Source: Delphinapterus leucas (Eukaryota > Chordata > Mammalia > Artiodactyla > Monodontidae). From it: 64,000 bases of DNA. The position numbers and the translations under genes are program-made. The DNA lies in the NCBI RefSeq assembly GCF_002288925.2, contig NW_022098020.1, positions 32,560,239 through 32,624,238 of the forward strand, read 5' to 3'. The notes beneath the pieces are model-generated. The model was given only the letters and a program-made list of their open reading frames with translations. It had not been told where the DNA came from and did not search any database. Positions 39,201-51,200 of the stretch are shown here, in pieces (within the stretch, counting starts at the first letter, position 1; each line of letters starts with the position of its first letter).

Positions 39201-42200
39201 TGGGAGCACCAGGAGCCTGGCTGCTGGGGGAAGCAGACAAGGACAAGAACATCAAAAACAGAGTGGAGGCAGAGCTGGGAGGGTTCCTCAAGCCAAAGAG
39301 GGTGGCTGTCACAGCAACCATGCAAAGTCAGAGCCTCAGCAAGGGTGGAAGCAGCTGTCAGAGGCACCCTGACCCCTCAGCATGCACAGTAGGACCTGAC
39401 TACAGTGGGCCCAGACTGAAAAAAAACAAATTCTGTATGTGGGCAGCAGGCAGATGTCACCTTGTACCTGATTGTCTCTCCCCCCACCCTACTCTCTACT
39501 CTCTCTCTCTACTTTGATGACAATATCAATTTAGCTAAAACTAGACCCAGAGGACTCCTGCAGAGAATATCTTTCCATGGCTTGAGCACAAGTGTCCTGT
39601 GTCTTAAGATGAGTAATGTACAAGCTGCCCTGGCTGATCTGGCCAGCTGTGACCAGATGTGTGAGCATGGATGGCTTACGTTGCCCAAAACATGCAGTTC
39701 AGCAATGTCAGAGAACTTGATTTACATTTGTCTCCACCCAACACATCTTGTTTTTCAGTGCTCCATAACACACTCTCATCTTTTTTTTTTTTTTTTTTTT
39801 TTTTTGCGGTACGCGGGCCTCTCACTGTTGTGGCCTCTCCCGTTGCGGAGCACAGGCTCTGGACGCGCAGGCTCAGCGGCCATGGCTCACGGGCCCAGCC
39901 GCTCCACGGCATGTGGGATCCTCCCAGACCGGGGCACGAACCCGTGTCCCCTGCATCGGCAGGCAGACTCTCAACCACTGCGCCACCAGGGAAGCCCCTC
40001 TTATCTTTTTTGATGGCACAATACTACCATGCCATACCTGGCATTATTACCACTCCATTACCTGGAGATATAAAAAATAATTTTGGTCCTCTTGGAGTTT
40101 CATCTAATAGTCACCGTAGAGAGAGAACTTCTCTGTTGTCCCACACAGCCTGTCTCTCATTTCCTGATATTATTTCTAAAAGGTTCAAATGGCCCTGCTG
40201 ATAACGATCATATGAGTTAATAGTAGTCTACCTGTCTATGTTACTCCCTGTAGTGGGAGCAGACTGCTAGCCTACTACCTTTTGCATCCTCTTCTAGCTT
40301 CTTGAAGACACGTTTACTTGCTCTGAAAATATCAGCAGACTGATTGTATCTTCAATCCCTGTAGGTTTCTGGGTTAACATGATTCAAATAAGGTAGATGG
40401 ATATGTTTCCAGAATGTTATAGCAGATACTTCCAGTAACTGATCTGGGTAAATGCTGGTTGTGGAAATAGTTGCATTGCTTCTTTTTCAGCTTTTATAAC
40501 CCCCCAGAAGCAACCTGGAGCCCTTAACTAAATGTTGGCGTTGTTTTTGTTTTTTCTTGGGTAACTCCTGCTCTGTGAGTCTTTATTTACTTATTTTTGA
40601 CTGTGTTGGGTCTTCATTGCTGCATGCAGGCTTTCTCTAGTTGCGGCAAGGGGCGCTACTCTTCATTGCAGTGCACGGGCTTCTCACTGCAGTGGCTTTT
40701 CCTGTTGCGGAGCGTGGGCCCTAGGGCGCGCGGGCTTCAGTAGTTGTGGTGCGTGAGCTCAGTAGTTGTGGCTCGTGGGCGTAGTTGCTCTGCGGCATGT
40801 GGGATTTTCCCAGACCAGGGATCAAACCCATGTCCCCTGCATTGGCAGGAGGATTCTTAACCACTGTGCCACCAGGGAAGCCCCTCTGTGAGTCTTTAAT
40901 TTGTCCTGGAAGAGTTGACACATTGTGGCCTCTGACTTATCCCCATGGATAAGTAAGAAATCTCAGGAGTTCCCTGGTGCCCTAGTGGTTAGGATTTGGC
41001 GTTCACTCCCTTGGCCTGGGTTCAGTCCCTGGTCGGGGACGTAAGATCCTGCAAGACTTGAGGTGCGGCCAAAAATTTTTTTCTTTCAAGAGAGAGGCAA
41101 AGGGAAACTTAGGATGATGGTACAAGGGGACCCAAGACCATACCTGGGCCCCTTTAGATGAGAGCAGTTGAGAAGGCTCTGGAGAGACTTTTCAGAAAGA
41201 TAACTTGATGATATACCTAATGTTCTCATAGGTATTGAAAGGAGATTTATACAAGCGGGGGAGAGTTTGGGTGTCAAATTACTGATAAGTACATAGAAAC
41301 TAAGGAAATGATTTAAATGGCAATAACTAATTCTAGGGAAATAAAATCTTGTGCAAGAAAGAGAATCAATAGATGGAAATAACATAACTGTGTAAACACT
41401 GTGTTACTATTGTTTACATAGGCATGATAATGTCAACACAGAATAATGATCTAACATTAAAAATATGATGGTAAAGATTGGGAAGATGGGTGGATAGCAA
41501 GTGTATGGTTTGGATGTTTGCTGGGCATGTGTACCGTGGGTGTGTGTATGTTGTATATGAGGTGTGGGGTGTGGGCAGGGGGACATGAGTGTGGGTGAAG
41601 GAGAGGAAATCCTCATCTTCTTTTGTGGGAAACCAACAAATAATACCTGAAACAGGCTCCCCTGGTGGCGCAGTGGTTAAGAAATCAAGCCAATGCAGGG
41701 GACACAGGTTCGAGCCCTGGTGCAGGAAGATCCCACATGCTGTGGAGCAACTGAGCCCGTGCGCCACAACCACTGAGCCTGCACTCTAGAGCCCACGAGC
41801 CACAACTACTGAGCCTGCGTGCCTAGAGCCCGAGCTCCACAACAAGAGAAGCCACTGCGGTGGGAAGCCTGCGCACCGCAACGAAGAGTAGCCCCCGCTC
41901 ACCACAGCTAGAGAAAGCCCGTGCGCAGCAATGATGACACAACGCAGCCAAAAATAAATTAATTAATTAATTAATTTTAAAAAAAACCCTGAAACAGAAA
42001 TATCTAGAAGCAGCAATAGAAGCATGTTGTTGGGTGCTGTGGATGTAATTGTAAAGAGAACCTGCTAAAAGAGTTGAAAGTTGTTATTCTGGGGAGTGGT
42101 CACAGTGGGGAGGGAGTTTTGTTTTCATAACAAACCTTAGAAAACTATTTGACTTGTTAAACCAGTGGTTCTCAGCCAGGAGCAATTTGCCCCCCAAGGG

Positions 42201-45200
42201 ACATGGAACAATGTCTGAAGACATTTCTGGTTGTTATAATGGAGGGCCATAGGGGTGCTACTGGCATCTAGTGGGTGGAGGCCAGGGATGCTGCTAAACA
42301 TCTTACAGTGCACAGGACAGCCCCACAACGAAGAATTACCCTGCCCCAAATGTCAATAGTGCCAAGCCAGAGAAACCCTGCTTTAAATTCTGTGCGTGCA
42401 CTACTTTGATACCGTACAAATTAGGAAAGAGGGAGGGGGTAGGGAGCCTCCTGCAACCTGTGATTGGACCTCGATAAGGGTGAGTGGGGTTTCAGAAGCA
42501 AAAGGGCTCGTAACACAGCCAGGGTAGGGGTAGGGAGGGTTTCCCAGAGGTAACAACGAAGATAATTTTTTTTTTTTTTTTTTGGCGGTATGTGGTCCTC
42601 TCACTGTTGTGGCCTCTCCCGTTGCGGAGCACAGGCTCCAGACGCGCAGGCTCAACGGCCACGGCTCATGGGCCCAGCCGCTCCGCGGCATGTGGGATCT
42701 TCCCGGACCAGGGCACGAACCCGTGTCCCCTGCATCGGCAGGCGGACTCTCAACCACTGCGCCACCAGGGAAGCCCAACGAAGATAAATTTTAAAGGACA
42801 GTAAGATATGAGCTGAATGTGGGGCTAGGAGATTGAAAAGCTAACCATTTTCTAAATCAAATCATATTTAAGTTAACAACATTAGCATATATACTCCAGC
42901 TCTGGGTATGTCATCTCTCTGATTAAAGCACTATTAGAACTTACAGTAAAATTTACCTAGACATAAGCAATAAGAGCTAAAGAAAGGAGTCAGCAGATAC
43001 GACAACCATAAGACATTTCCCTAATTTTGCTCCTAATTTGACACTGAGATCCCTGGCAGCCAGTTCAAAAGGAACAATTCTATTAAGTATATGGTTTCTG
43101 TTACCAGGAAGGAGGAAGCCTAGCAGACTCTCTTGGGAAACAGAGCTTTCCCAACTGGCACGGGACTTATTTATTCACTGGAGCTGCAGGCAGAGAGGCT
43201 AAGATACCTGATAGACACATCGGCAACACCCATGACTTGCAAAGGCAGCACCACCTTGCATAGGCATCTTCCTAACTTGATGGCTTCTGTAAAAGCAGAA
43301 CGAATGAAATTAAAAAGCAACTCAGTAAAAAGTGATTTCCAGGGGTTCATAGTGTAGAGCCTTCTGGGGATGACATTATAAAGTGAAATGACTCTTTTAT
43401 AAAGTAGTCTGATAATCCATTCTAAATAGTTGAAAAAATATTCCTATTCTCTCACCTAACAATCAGTTCTGGGATTTTATCCTGAGGAAACAGATAAAAA
43501 CTAAACATGCACGTGTGCTTATTAGAATCTTTTACTTCTAGTGGCACAATCATAGAAGTGACCTAAAAAAACAATAATTGGGCAGTTTTTCCAAATTATA
43601 TAAGAAATACATACATACTTTCTAACTAAAAATTCAAACGTCACAGACAAAGCTAAAATCCCCCCTGACCATCTGTATTGTCCCTACTTCCAGGCCCCCC
43701 TCCTAGGGTAACCACAATTATGGGTTTGTTATATTTCTCTCCAAATCTTTTTTCTCTTCACTTAAATATTAAGTACATACATACATAAGTATGTACATGT
43801 AGAAATCGCTATTTCATTTTACATAGAGACTTTATAATCAAATGGTGTCATAGTCTAAATATGGTTCTACAACTTGCTGTTTTACCTAATACTATATCTT
43901 GGAGGTTCTTATATCAGTATATTTAGATCTCCCTCATTCTTTTTAACTGCTGCGTAATATTCCATTGGTGAAAGTTTCATGGTCTGTTTAACTATTCCAG
44001 TATTACTCTGGTCACTGTCACAGCACTGACATACACATGAGGGCATATATACGCATGTCACACTGCTGGGTTATAGGGGTGTAGGGTTTTTATTTTTATA
44101 CCATACACTTTCTTTTAATTTGCTTTTCTCTGATTATAAGTAGTATTACAAGTGAAATTAACAACACTTCATATTTTGGCTACTTGGACATTTATATTTC
44201 CTTTACTGTGAACTTCTCCATCATTCTCTGTAGAAAATATTTTCTCCCAGTGTGTCCCTTGTCCTTTAAACATTATTTATGGTACCTAAGTCAGAAAGAT
44301 ATTTTAATCTTTATTTATTTATTTTTTTTGCTTTTATAATTTGTGTTTATTCCACATTTATAAAGATATTCTCTTTGTTTTTATTTTGGTGACTGTTTTG
44401 AAGTACTAGTGTAATTTTATTCTTTTACTAATGGGAGAGACCATTCTCCTGGCCCAGCCTATGGAATACTTCATCTTTTTGTCATTTATTTGAAATGTAG
44501 CATTTATTAGAGATTAAATTATAATAGCTATGGTTCCATCCTGTCTGTGAATCTTGTATCCCTGCACTAATACCAGCTGTTGTTAATTACTCTTCATAGA
44601 GGGAGAATATTTAAATAGGTGATGCTAAATCTCCCTTAGATGACTAAGATTAATGAATATTTTAAAAGCTTAGTGAATATGAAAACTATATGGTAAAATA
44701 AGTGTATCTGCATAAAATAATGAAGTAAAATCTGAGTATAAAATTTTATATACACCATACTGTTAAATAGGCGAAAATATGCATGCATACGCACAAGGAC
44801 TAAAATGAGTTTGAAGAAATGAAAGCAGTTACATAAGGATGGACAAAATGCAGTCCACTGACTTTATTTTTAAATTTTGTTTCAAGCTATCGTAATGTTT
44901 TCTTAATAAGAAAAAAATTTCCCAATGTCCCCCAGCCATGAGAGATTTTGTGCTCATTTTTGCCATCTCACGGGGCTCATCCTGATCCATTCTTCATGCC
45001 TGTTTTCTACTTGTGGTTCCAGATAAAACCTACGTGGTTGACTTGAGTAACGAGCAAGCCATGTCGCTGACCATCGAGCAACGGCCCAGCAAACTGAGCC
45101 GCAAATTTGTCCCCGGCTGCTTCGTGTGTCTGGACTCTCGGACCTGCAGCACCAACCTCACCCTGACAGCTGGCTCCAAACACAAGATCTCCTTCCTTTG

Positions 45201-48200
45201 TGATGATCTGACACGCCTGTGGATCAACGCCGAGAAAACCATAAGTACGCCCCTGCCCCTTCAGTGTGCTCCTCCCGGGCTGTGGGAGTTCTCCCCCCTC
45301 GCCGTGGGAGTTCTCCCCCCTCACCCTGTCTTAGTGGGGTCCACTGGGTGGTTTGTAAATAGTATGATCAGAAATGCCCCTGGCAGTGAGGGTGAGCAAG
45401 GGCAACCAAGAAGCACAGAGCAAGGTGGAGACACACCCACTTTGAGACCAGCAGCCTCCGTGGGAACATGCATCTTTCAGAAGCAAGTGGCATCCCCCGT
45501 GTCCATGCTCACGTCTCCTCTGTCCAGCCTCCAGTCTCCCTCCTGTGAAATCCTCGTAGCCTTCCCCAACCTCCCCCATGCGCATGCCCCCTGCTTCCAC
45601 GCTCCCTGCTCACTTGTCTTCTGTTGCATGAGACCAAGTCTTGAGCTCAAAAACTTTGGCTTCTTCCATTTTTTATCCCTTTAGCTACTAGCCATGCCCG
45701 ACATGGGCTAGTCACATAGAAATGTTTAATCAGTGGAGGGCAGCAAAACCAATAGTCACCTCCTTGCTGGGCCACCATCATCTCTGATGTGGATGCTCTT
45801 AGGGTCTCCACTGAGGCAGTAGCTAAAGCCGCAAGAGGCAAAGCAACCAGCCCGAGGCCACCCCATTAGGAAGCGGCAGAGCTGAAACGCCAGCTGAGAT
45901 CTCCCCAACTCTGCTCCCAGCTCTAACCATTAGGCGAACTGCCTCCCCACAGGCAGGGACACTGGGCAGCAGGGCTGGGTGAAGGGAAAAACCTGTACCC
46001 TGCCCACGTGGCACTTAGCATCTAAGACACAGGTTGTCTTAGTTGAGAACTTGAGCAAACAAGAAGAGAAAATTTCAACCCTGAATACTCCCCAGAAGTT
46101 GTTCTGCCAGTTTAGTGGAGAGTAAGAATGCAAGAGCAGGAGGGAAGCTAGGAAAGGAGCGTCAAGGAGGCAGGAGCGCAGGACAGAGCAGGAGAGGAGA
46201 GACCAAAGGGAAAAGCAAGAAAGCCTCGGGCTGACTTGAGAGCTGGAGAGGATGCACTTCCGGTTTCCTCCCAGCCTGGGTACCACGAACCCCTCTTTCG
46301 TAGGCTGCCTGGACCACCGGTACTGCCACAGGAAGTCCTACTCGCTCCAGGTGCCGTGGTACATCCTCCAGCTGCCTGTGCAGCTGCACGACTTCTCCTG
46401 GAAGCTGCTGGTGCCCAAAGACAGCATCAGCCTGGCACTGGTGCCTGCCCAGAAGCTGCAGCAGCACACTCACGAGAGGGTTTGCAACACCAGCTTCAGC
46501 TACCTCGTGGCCAGTGCCGTTCCCGGCCAGGACCTTTACTTCGGCTCCTTCTGCTCTGGAGGCTCCATCGAGCAGATTCAGGTGAAGCAGAACGTCTCGG
46601 TGACCCTCCGTACCTTTGCCCCCAGCTTCCAGCAAGAGGCCTCCAGGCAGAGCCTGACCGTGTCCTTTGTCCCCCACTTTAAAGGTAAGGTGGTCTTTCA
46701 CTCTCTCCCCATCTCGATGCCCTCTTAGCCTTTCTTATGGGGACACTTATCTTATTTTGGTTTTCTGATCGTCTCAATTGTCAATTTGAAGAGAAGGGAT
46801 AGCTGAGTGGGCTGTTCCTTATACAAGATGATGAGTCCTAATCCCGACTTTACCATTAACCTAGTGTGGAAAATTCCAGGAGTTAGAAATAAGACTGTCT
46901 GACAGTGGGAGGTGATGGTTGGTAGGCAGCAGAACAAATAATCGGGTTCGAGGCTTTTTTGGAAGCAGGCAGGGCATAAATGAGAACTAACCAAATATTC
47001 CCAAGTCCTGGATTCTTGAAGTGGTAACATACAAATCCTTATGCAGGTATTTTTATGATTCTGCTTTGACAATTCAGAACGCAGTTCGGAGGGCACAGAG
47101 GAAGGAATACTGGGAGAGAGATGAATCTCTAGAGCGTTCTCCTGCATGGGGGAGCAGACCCCTCCCGGGAGGCTAATGTATCATCTTCTCAGGCAGCAAG
47201 TGAGGTTTAAATTGGTCACAACGGTGAACTCTACATTGTTGATATTAACATTCACAGTCACCACTACAAGTTGCTAAGTTCATTTTTAAATTGACCAAGA
47301 CCTTAATTCAAGGTTTACCCTGTAATTTTGTTCTCAGAGGCATGAGTGGGAGGGAAATGAATCTGGCCGTAAGATTAAGGTCATTCCAAGTTTCCTGGTA
47401 TCTCCAAGGTTACCAGAGAAACTCCTTCTGGGGAGTCTTTGAAAATAAGACACACCATCCTCAGTGTGGAGTGTTGGGGTTTTATCTCACCTGAAGATAA
47501 GGAGTGGATTAGTTGACATGTCAGAGACCCTTTCAACTTTGCAACCAGAAAGAATTCTTCCCAGAACCTGAAGTTCTCTAAATCTCCAAAATAGAAATCA
47601 GTGTACACCAGTCCCACCATGGAGCAGGGCGTTGGACAGATGTTAGCTCCATTGAGGGCATTTCTGAAAGGAAGCTGAGACAACCACCAGTTTGGCAAAC
47701 TGGCCTGTTTTGTGTTTGTTTGTTTGGTTGGTTGTTTGGTTGGTTTTTTCAAAAGGCCCGAGAACCTAATCTGAGACTCTATTCCTTTGCTGACCAATAT
47801 TGTAGCCACTGGCCACACGTGGCAATTTAAATTTAAATTAATAGTAAACAAAATTAAAAATTCAGGTCTTCAGTCACATCAAGCACGTTCCAAGTCTTCA
47901 ACAGACACATGCTGCTGTGGCTACTCTTAGCCAGTGCAGATCCAGAGCCTCTCCATCATGGCAGGAAGCTCTGTAGTCTGGACAGTATAGCATCATCTCC
48001 TCCACCCTCCTATTCTCTCCATCCTGATTGAGTGAAACAACATCTGAGTGGATTCTCTTCCTTTTCCTGCAGAGGAAGGTATTTTCACAGTGACCCTGGA
48101 CACGAAAAGCAAGGTCTACCTGAGGACCCCTAACTGGGACAAGGGCCTACCATCCCTCACCTCCGTGTCCTGGAACATCAGCGTGCCCCAAGACCAGGTG

Positions 48201-51200
48201 GCCTGCCTGACCTTCCTCAAAGAGCGGACGGGCGTGGTCTGCCAGACAGGGCGTGCGTTCATGATCATCCAGGAGCAGCGGGCCCACACCGAGGAGATCT
48301 TCAGCCTGGAGGAGGAGGTGCTGCCCAAGCCAAGCTTCCGCTCTCACAGCTTCTGGGTCAACATCTCCAACTGCAGCCCCATGAGCAAGAAGCAGCTGGA
48401 CCTGCTTTTCTGGGTCTCGCTTACCCCAAGGACCATGGGTAAGGTCTTTTGGGGGTGGTGGTGGATAGCAGTTGGTAGCTGAGGGATCAGGAGCAAGACT
48501 GGAAGGCAAGCCAGAAAGCATGGATTTGAGTCCTGGCTGTCCATGTATCAGTCAGCTATTGTGTCAATAATACTGTATAACAAACCACCCCAGAACTCAG
48601 TGGCTTAAAAACAGCCATTTGTTATTGCTCACATGTTGGCTGGGCAGTTCTGAGCTGGGCTTGTCAGGGTTCATTCACTCAAGCAACTGTGGGCAGCTGC
48701 AGGTTGGTTAGAGGACTTTGTCAGTCTTGGCCGGGCACTCTCACATGTCTGGGGCCCAGCCAAGATCAGCCGTGATAACTGGGATTCCTTGGCTCTCCTC
48801 AGCATGGTCTCTTATCCTCCAAACTGGGGCCTGTTCTCATGGCAGAGGCAGAGAGATCCAAGAGAGGCTGCGGGAAGCATGCAAGGTGTCCTGACGCTTA
48901 GGTTAGGAATTCATACCCTGTCCCTTTGACAGCATTGGTTTGGTCAGCCCAGATTCAAGGGGTGGACAGGTAGACTCCATCTCTTGATGGGAGGAGCTGC
49001 AGGATCACACAGTAAATAAAGGACATGGGTCAGGGCAGGGGAAGAATTAGGGCATTTTGGTAGTCAATCTACTATTAACCTCTTTCTGACATAGGGGAAG
49101 TCTCTTTACTCCTCTGATCGTCCTCTGCAGAGGATAGATGATTGTAACTACCCCATAAAATTATCACTGGGGATTCAGTGTTGGTGATTAAACTGTGAGG
49201 ACCTGGAAAGTGTGACACAGATACATGATGCTGGCATTTTTTATTTAGTCCAGTGAAACATTAGAATCCTTGAATGCCCTCAGTCGTGGGCCTCAGAGCC
49301 ATGATGAGGATTTTGCCTTTATGCCCAAAGTGGTAGTATCCACTGAAGAGTTTCAGGCAACCTGTGGTGGGGCCGTGTTAGCCCTTGATTCCAAGATAGT
49401 CACAGAGCACCACAGAATGTTGGAACCACGGAGGTTTTTTTCCCCAGCCCCTTCCCTTCTGGGTGGTCAGATAGACTGTGTGTCCACCCAAGGCCACACA
49501 GGTGGTTAGCAGCAAGAGAACCGACAGGGACCAGAAGCCACAAGTGAAAAGCTCGCCCACGCTCTCAGATTAGCTCCTGAGTTTTCTTCCTCTCTTACAT
49601 TCATTTTCTGTCATTTATTTCTAGTCCTATTTTCTCACAGTCTCACCTTTTGTTTTCTTATTGAACAAGCCAGAAATCCTAAATCCTGGTTTGGTGCAGG
49701 GCTCTCTCTCTGATATATTTTCTTTTTCCTTTGTACAACTGTAGAAGGACAGCACACATGAAACAACCCTCTCCTTAACTCCTTCACCTCTGACTTTTGA
49801 CTCCCTGCTTTCTTCTACACCCCCTGCTCTTCTCTCCTCCAACATGGGCTGTGGCGATCAGGGGAGCACAGCTGGGATAGGCCAGGAGTAGCCTTTGGAA
49901 TAGATCTGGTAGGTCCCCCAGTTTGTTTTAGTTATCTTTCACTGCATAACAAACTATTCCAAGATTTAGTGGCTTAGACAATAACCATTTTTTTTTTGCT
50001 CACAATTCCATGGGTCAGGAATTTGGATGGAGCACAGCAGGTGGCTCATCTCTGCTCTAAGATATGAGGGGCCTCAGCCAGATGCCTTGAATAGCTAGAG
50101 GGGGGCTGGGATGGTTCACCTTTGCTCACTTTCAAGGCTGGGAGCCTTGGTTTGTCTTCCTCATGGAGTCTCCACATGGCTACTTGGGCTTCCTCACAGC
50201 ATGGTCTCAGCATAGTCAGACTTCTTACATGGTGGCTGGCTTTTCCTCAGGAAGCGCAGGAAGCTGCCAGGTTTCTAAAAGGTTAGGTCCACACCAGCAC
50301 AGCCCATATTCAAGAGGAAAGGAAACAGATTCCCCTTAAAGTGAGGAGCAGCATGTGCGTACGAGGAGGGAAGGAATGGATGGTAGCCATCTTTGAAGAC
50401 TGTCTACTGGAGCTCATCACCAGCCTGACACCAAGTGTCTCCCCATTCTCCTCCCTTGTGTCTCTGTTCACAGACCTGACTGTCATCATCCTCGCGGTGG
50501 TGGGAGGTGGCACCTTACTGCTGTTTGCCCTCGGACTCATCATTTGCTTTGTGAAAAAGAAGTAGGTGGAATTTCTCGAACTGTCTTCACCTGAGCTGAC
50601 ACCTCCTTACATCACACAGACCAGAGCTGTCATTAATCATTGACTTTTTTCCTTGCTTTCCATTTTCCCCCACAAAGATCAATGTTAAATAATATTGCCA
50701 GGGCGGGTACTTCCCTAGCGGTCCAGTGGTTAAGACTCCGTGCTTCCAGTGCAGGGGGCGCCGGTTCAATCCCTGGTCGGGGAACTAAGGTCCCACGTGC
50801 TATGCAGTGCGGCCAAAAAAATAAATATTGCAGGGGGTGAATTCCCTGGCAGTCCAGCAATTAGGACTCCAACCTTTCACTGCCGAGGGTGCGGGTTGGA
50901 TCCCTGTTTGGAGAACTAAGATCCTGCAAGCCACCTGGCGTGGCCAAAAAAAGGAGAAGTGGAAAATAAATAATATTGCTGGATGTGAATTATGCTTGGA
51001 GGGGGAAAAAATACCCTACCTAGTAGGAAAAAAAATACACATGCGGTGACATTTTAGCCTGCAGTTTTACGCAGCTGCCTCAGCATAAGTCCCCTGTGAA
51101 TCATTTACTGTCTGCTCATTAGACTGTGGTCCTCACAGGGGTGATCTTGGCAGGAAAACGCTCCCGTAGACCCTGCCAGACCAGGCCTGTGAACCCGCTC

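Larger units (their letters stand above)
34114..45022 (+). other. Intron 4 of CDCP1
   Basis: 10.9 kb, GTAAGT...TTCCAG. Contains MIRs (34.45-34.69 and 35.9-36.13 kb), a diverged direct repeat (36.62-37.01 versus 38.47-38.72 kb) with a 21-bp minisatellite, five CHR SINEs at 39.8-42.8 kb (three antisense), a hAT-type MER element (42.16-42.38 kb) and an antisense L1 tract (43.58-44.42 kb). The regions 34.7-35.9 and 37.2-38.4 kb show nothing I can name. Confidence 0.9.
48439..50473 (+). other. Intron 7 of CDCP1
   Basis: 2.0 kb, GTAAGG...TTCACAG. About 48550-49080 and 49925-50330 hold two mutually similar ancient interspersed repeats ('ataacaaac.a..cca..a.t.agtggctta'), similar again to 57235-57620 and probably LTR- or transposon-derived. 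The middle part (49.1-49.9 kb) shows no feature. Confidence 0.85.

Noticed and set aside
39462..40201. Overlapping 176- and 183-codon frames
   Set aside because: Both cross the antisense CHR SINE at 39787-39997. The same peptide recurs at every copy of that SINE subtype.
46162..46701. 179-codon minus-strand frame
   Set aside because: It is the antisense shadow of CDCP1 exon 6.
50566..50571. Alternative exon 8 donor GTGGAA
   Set aside because: It would add 4 nt and shift the frame. GTAGGT at 50562 keeps the frame and reproduces the human lysine stretch.
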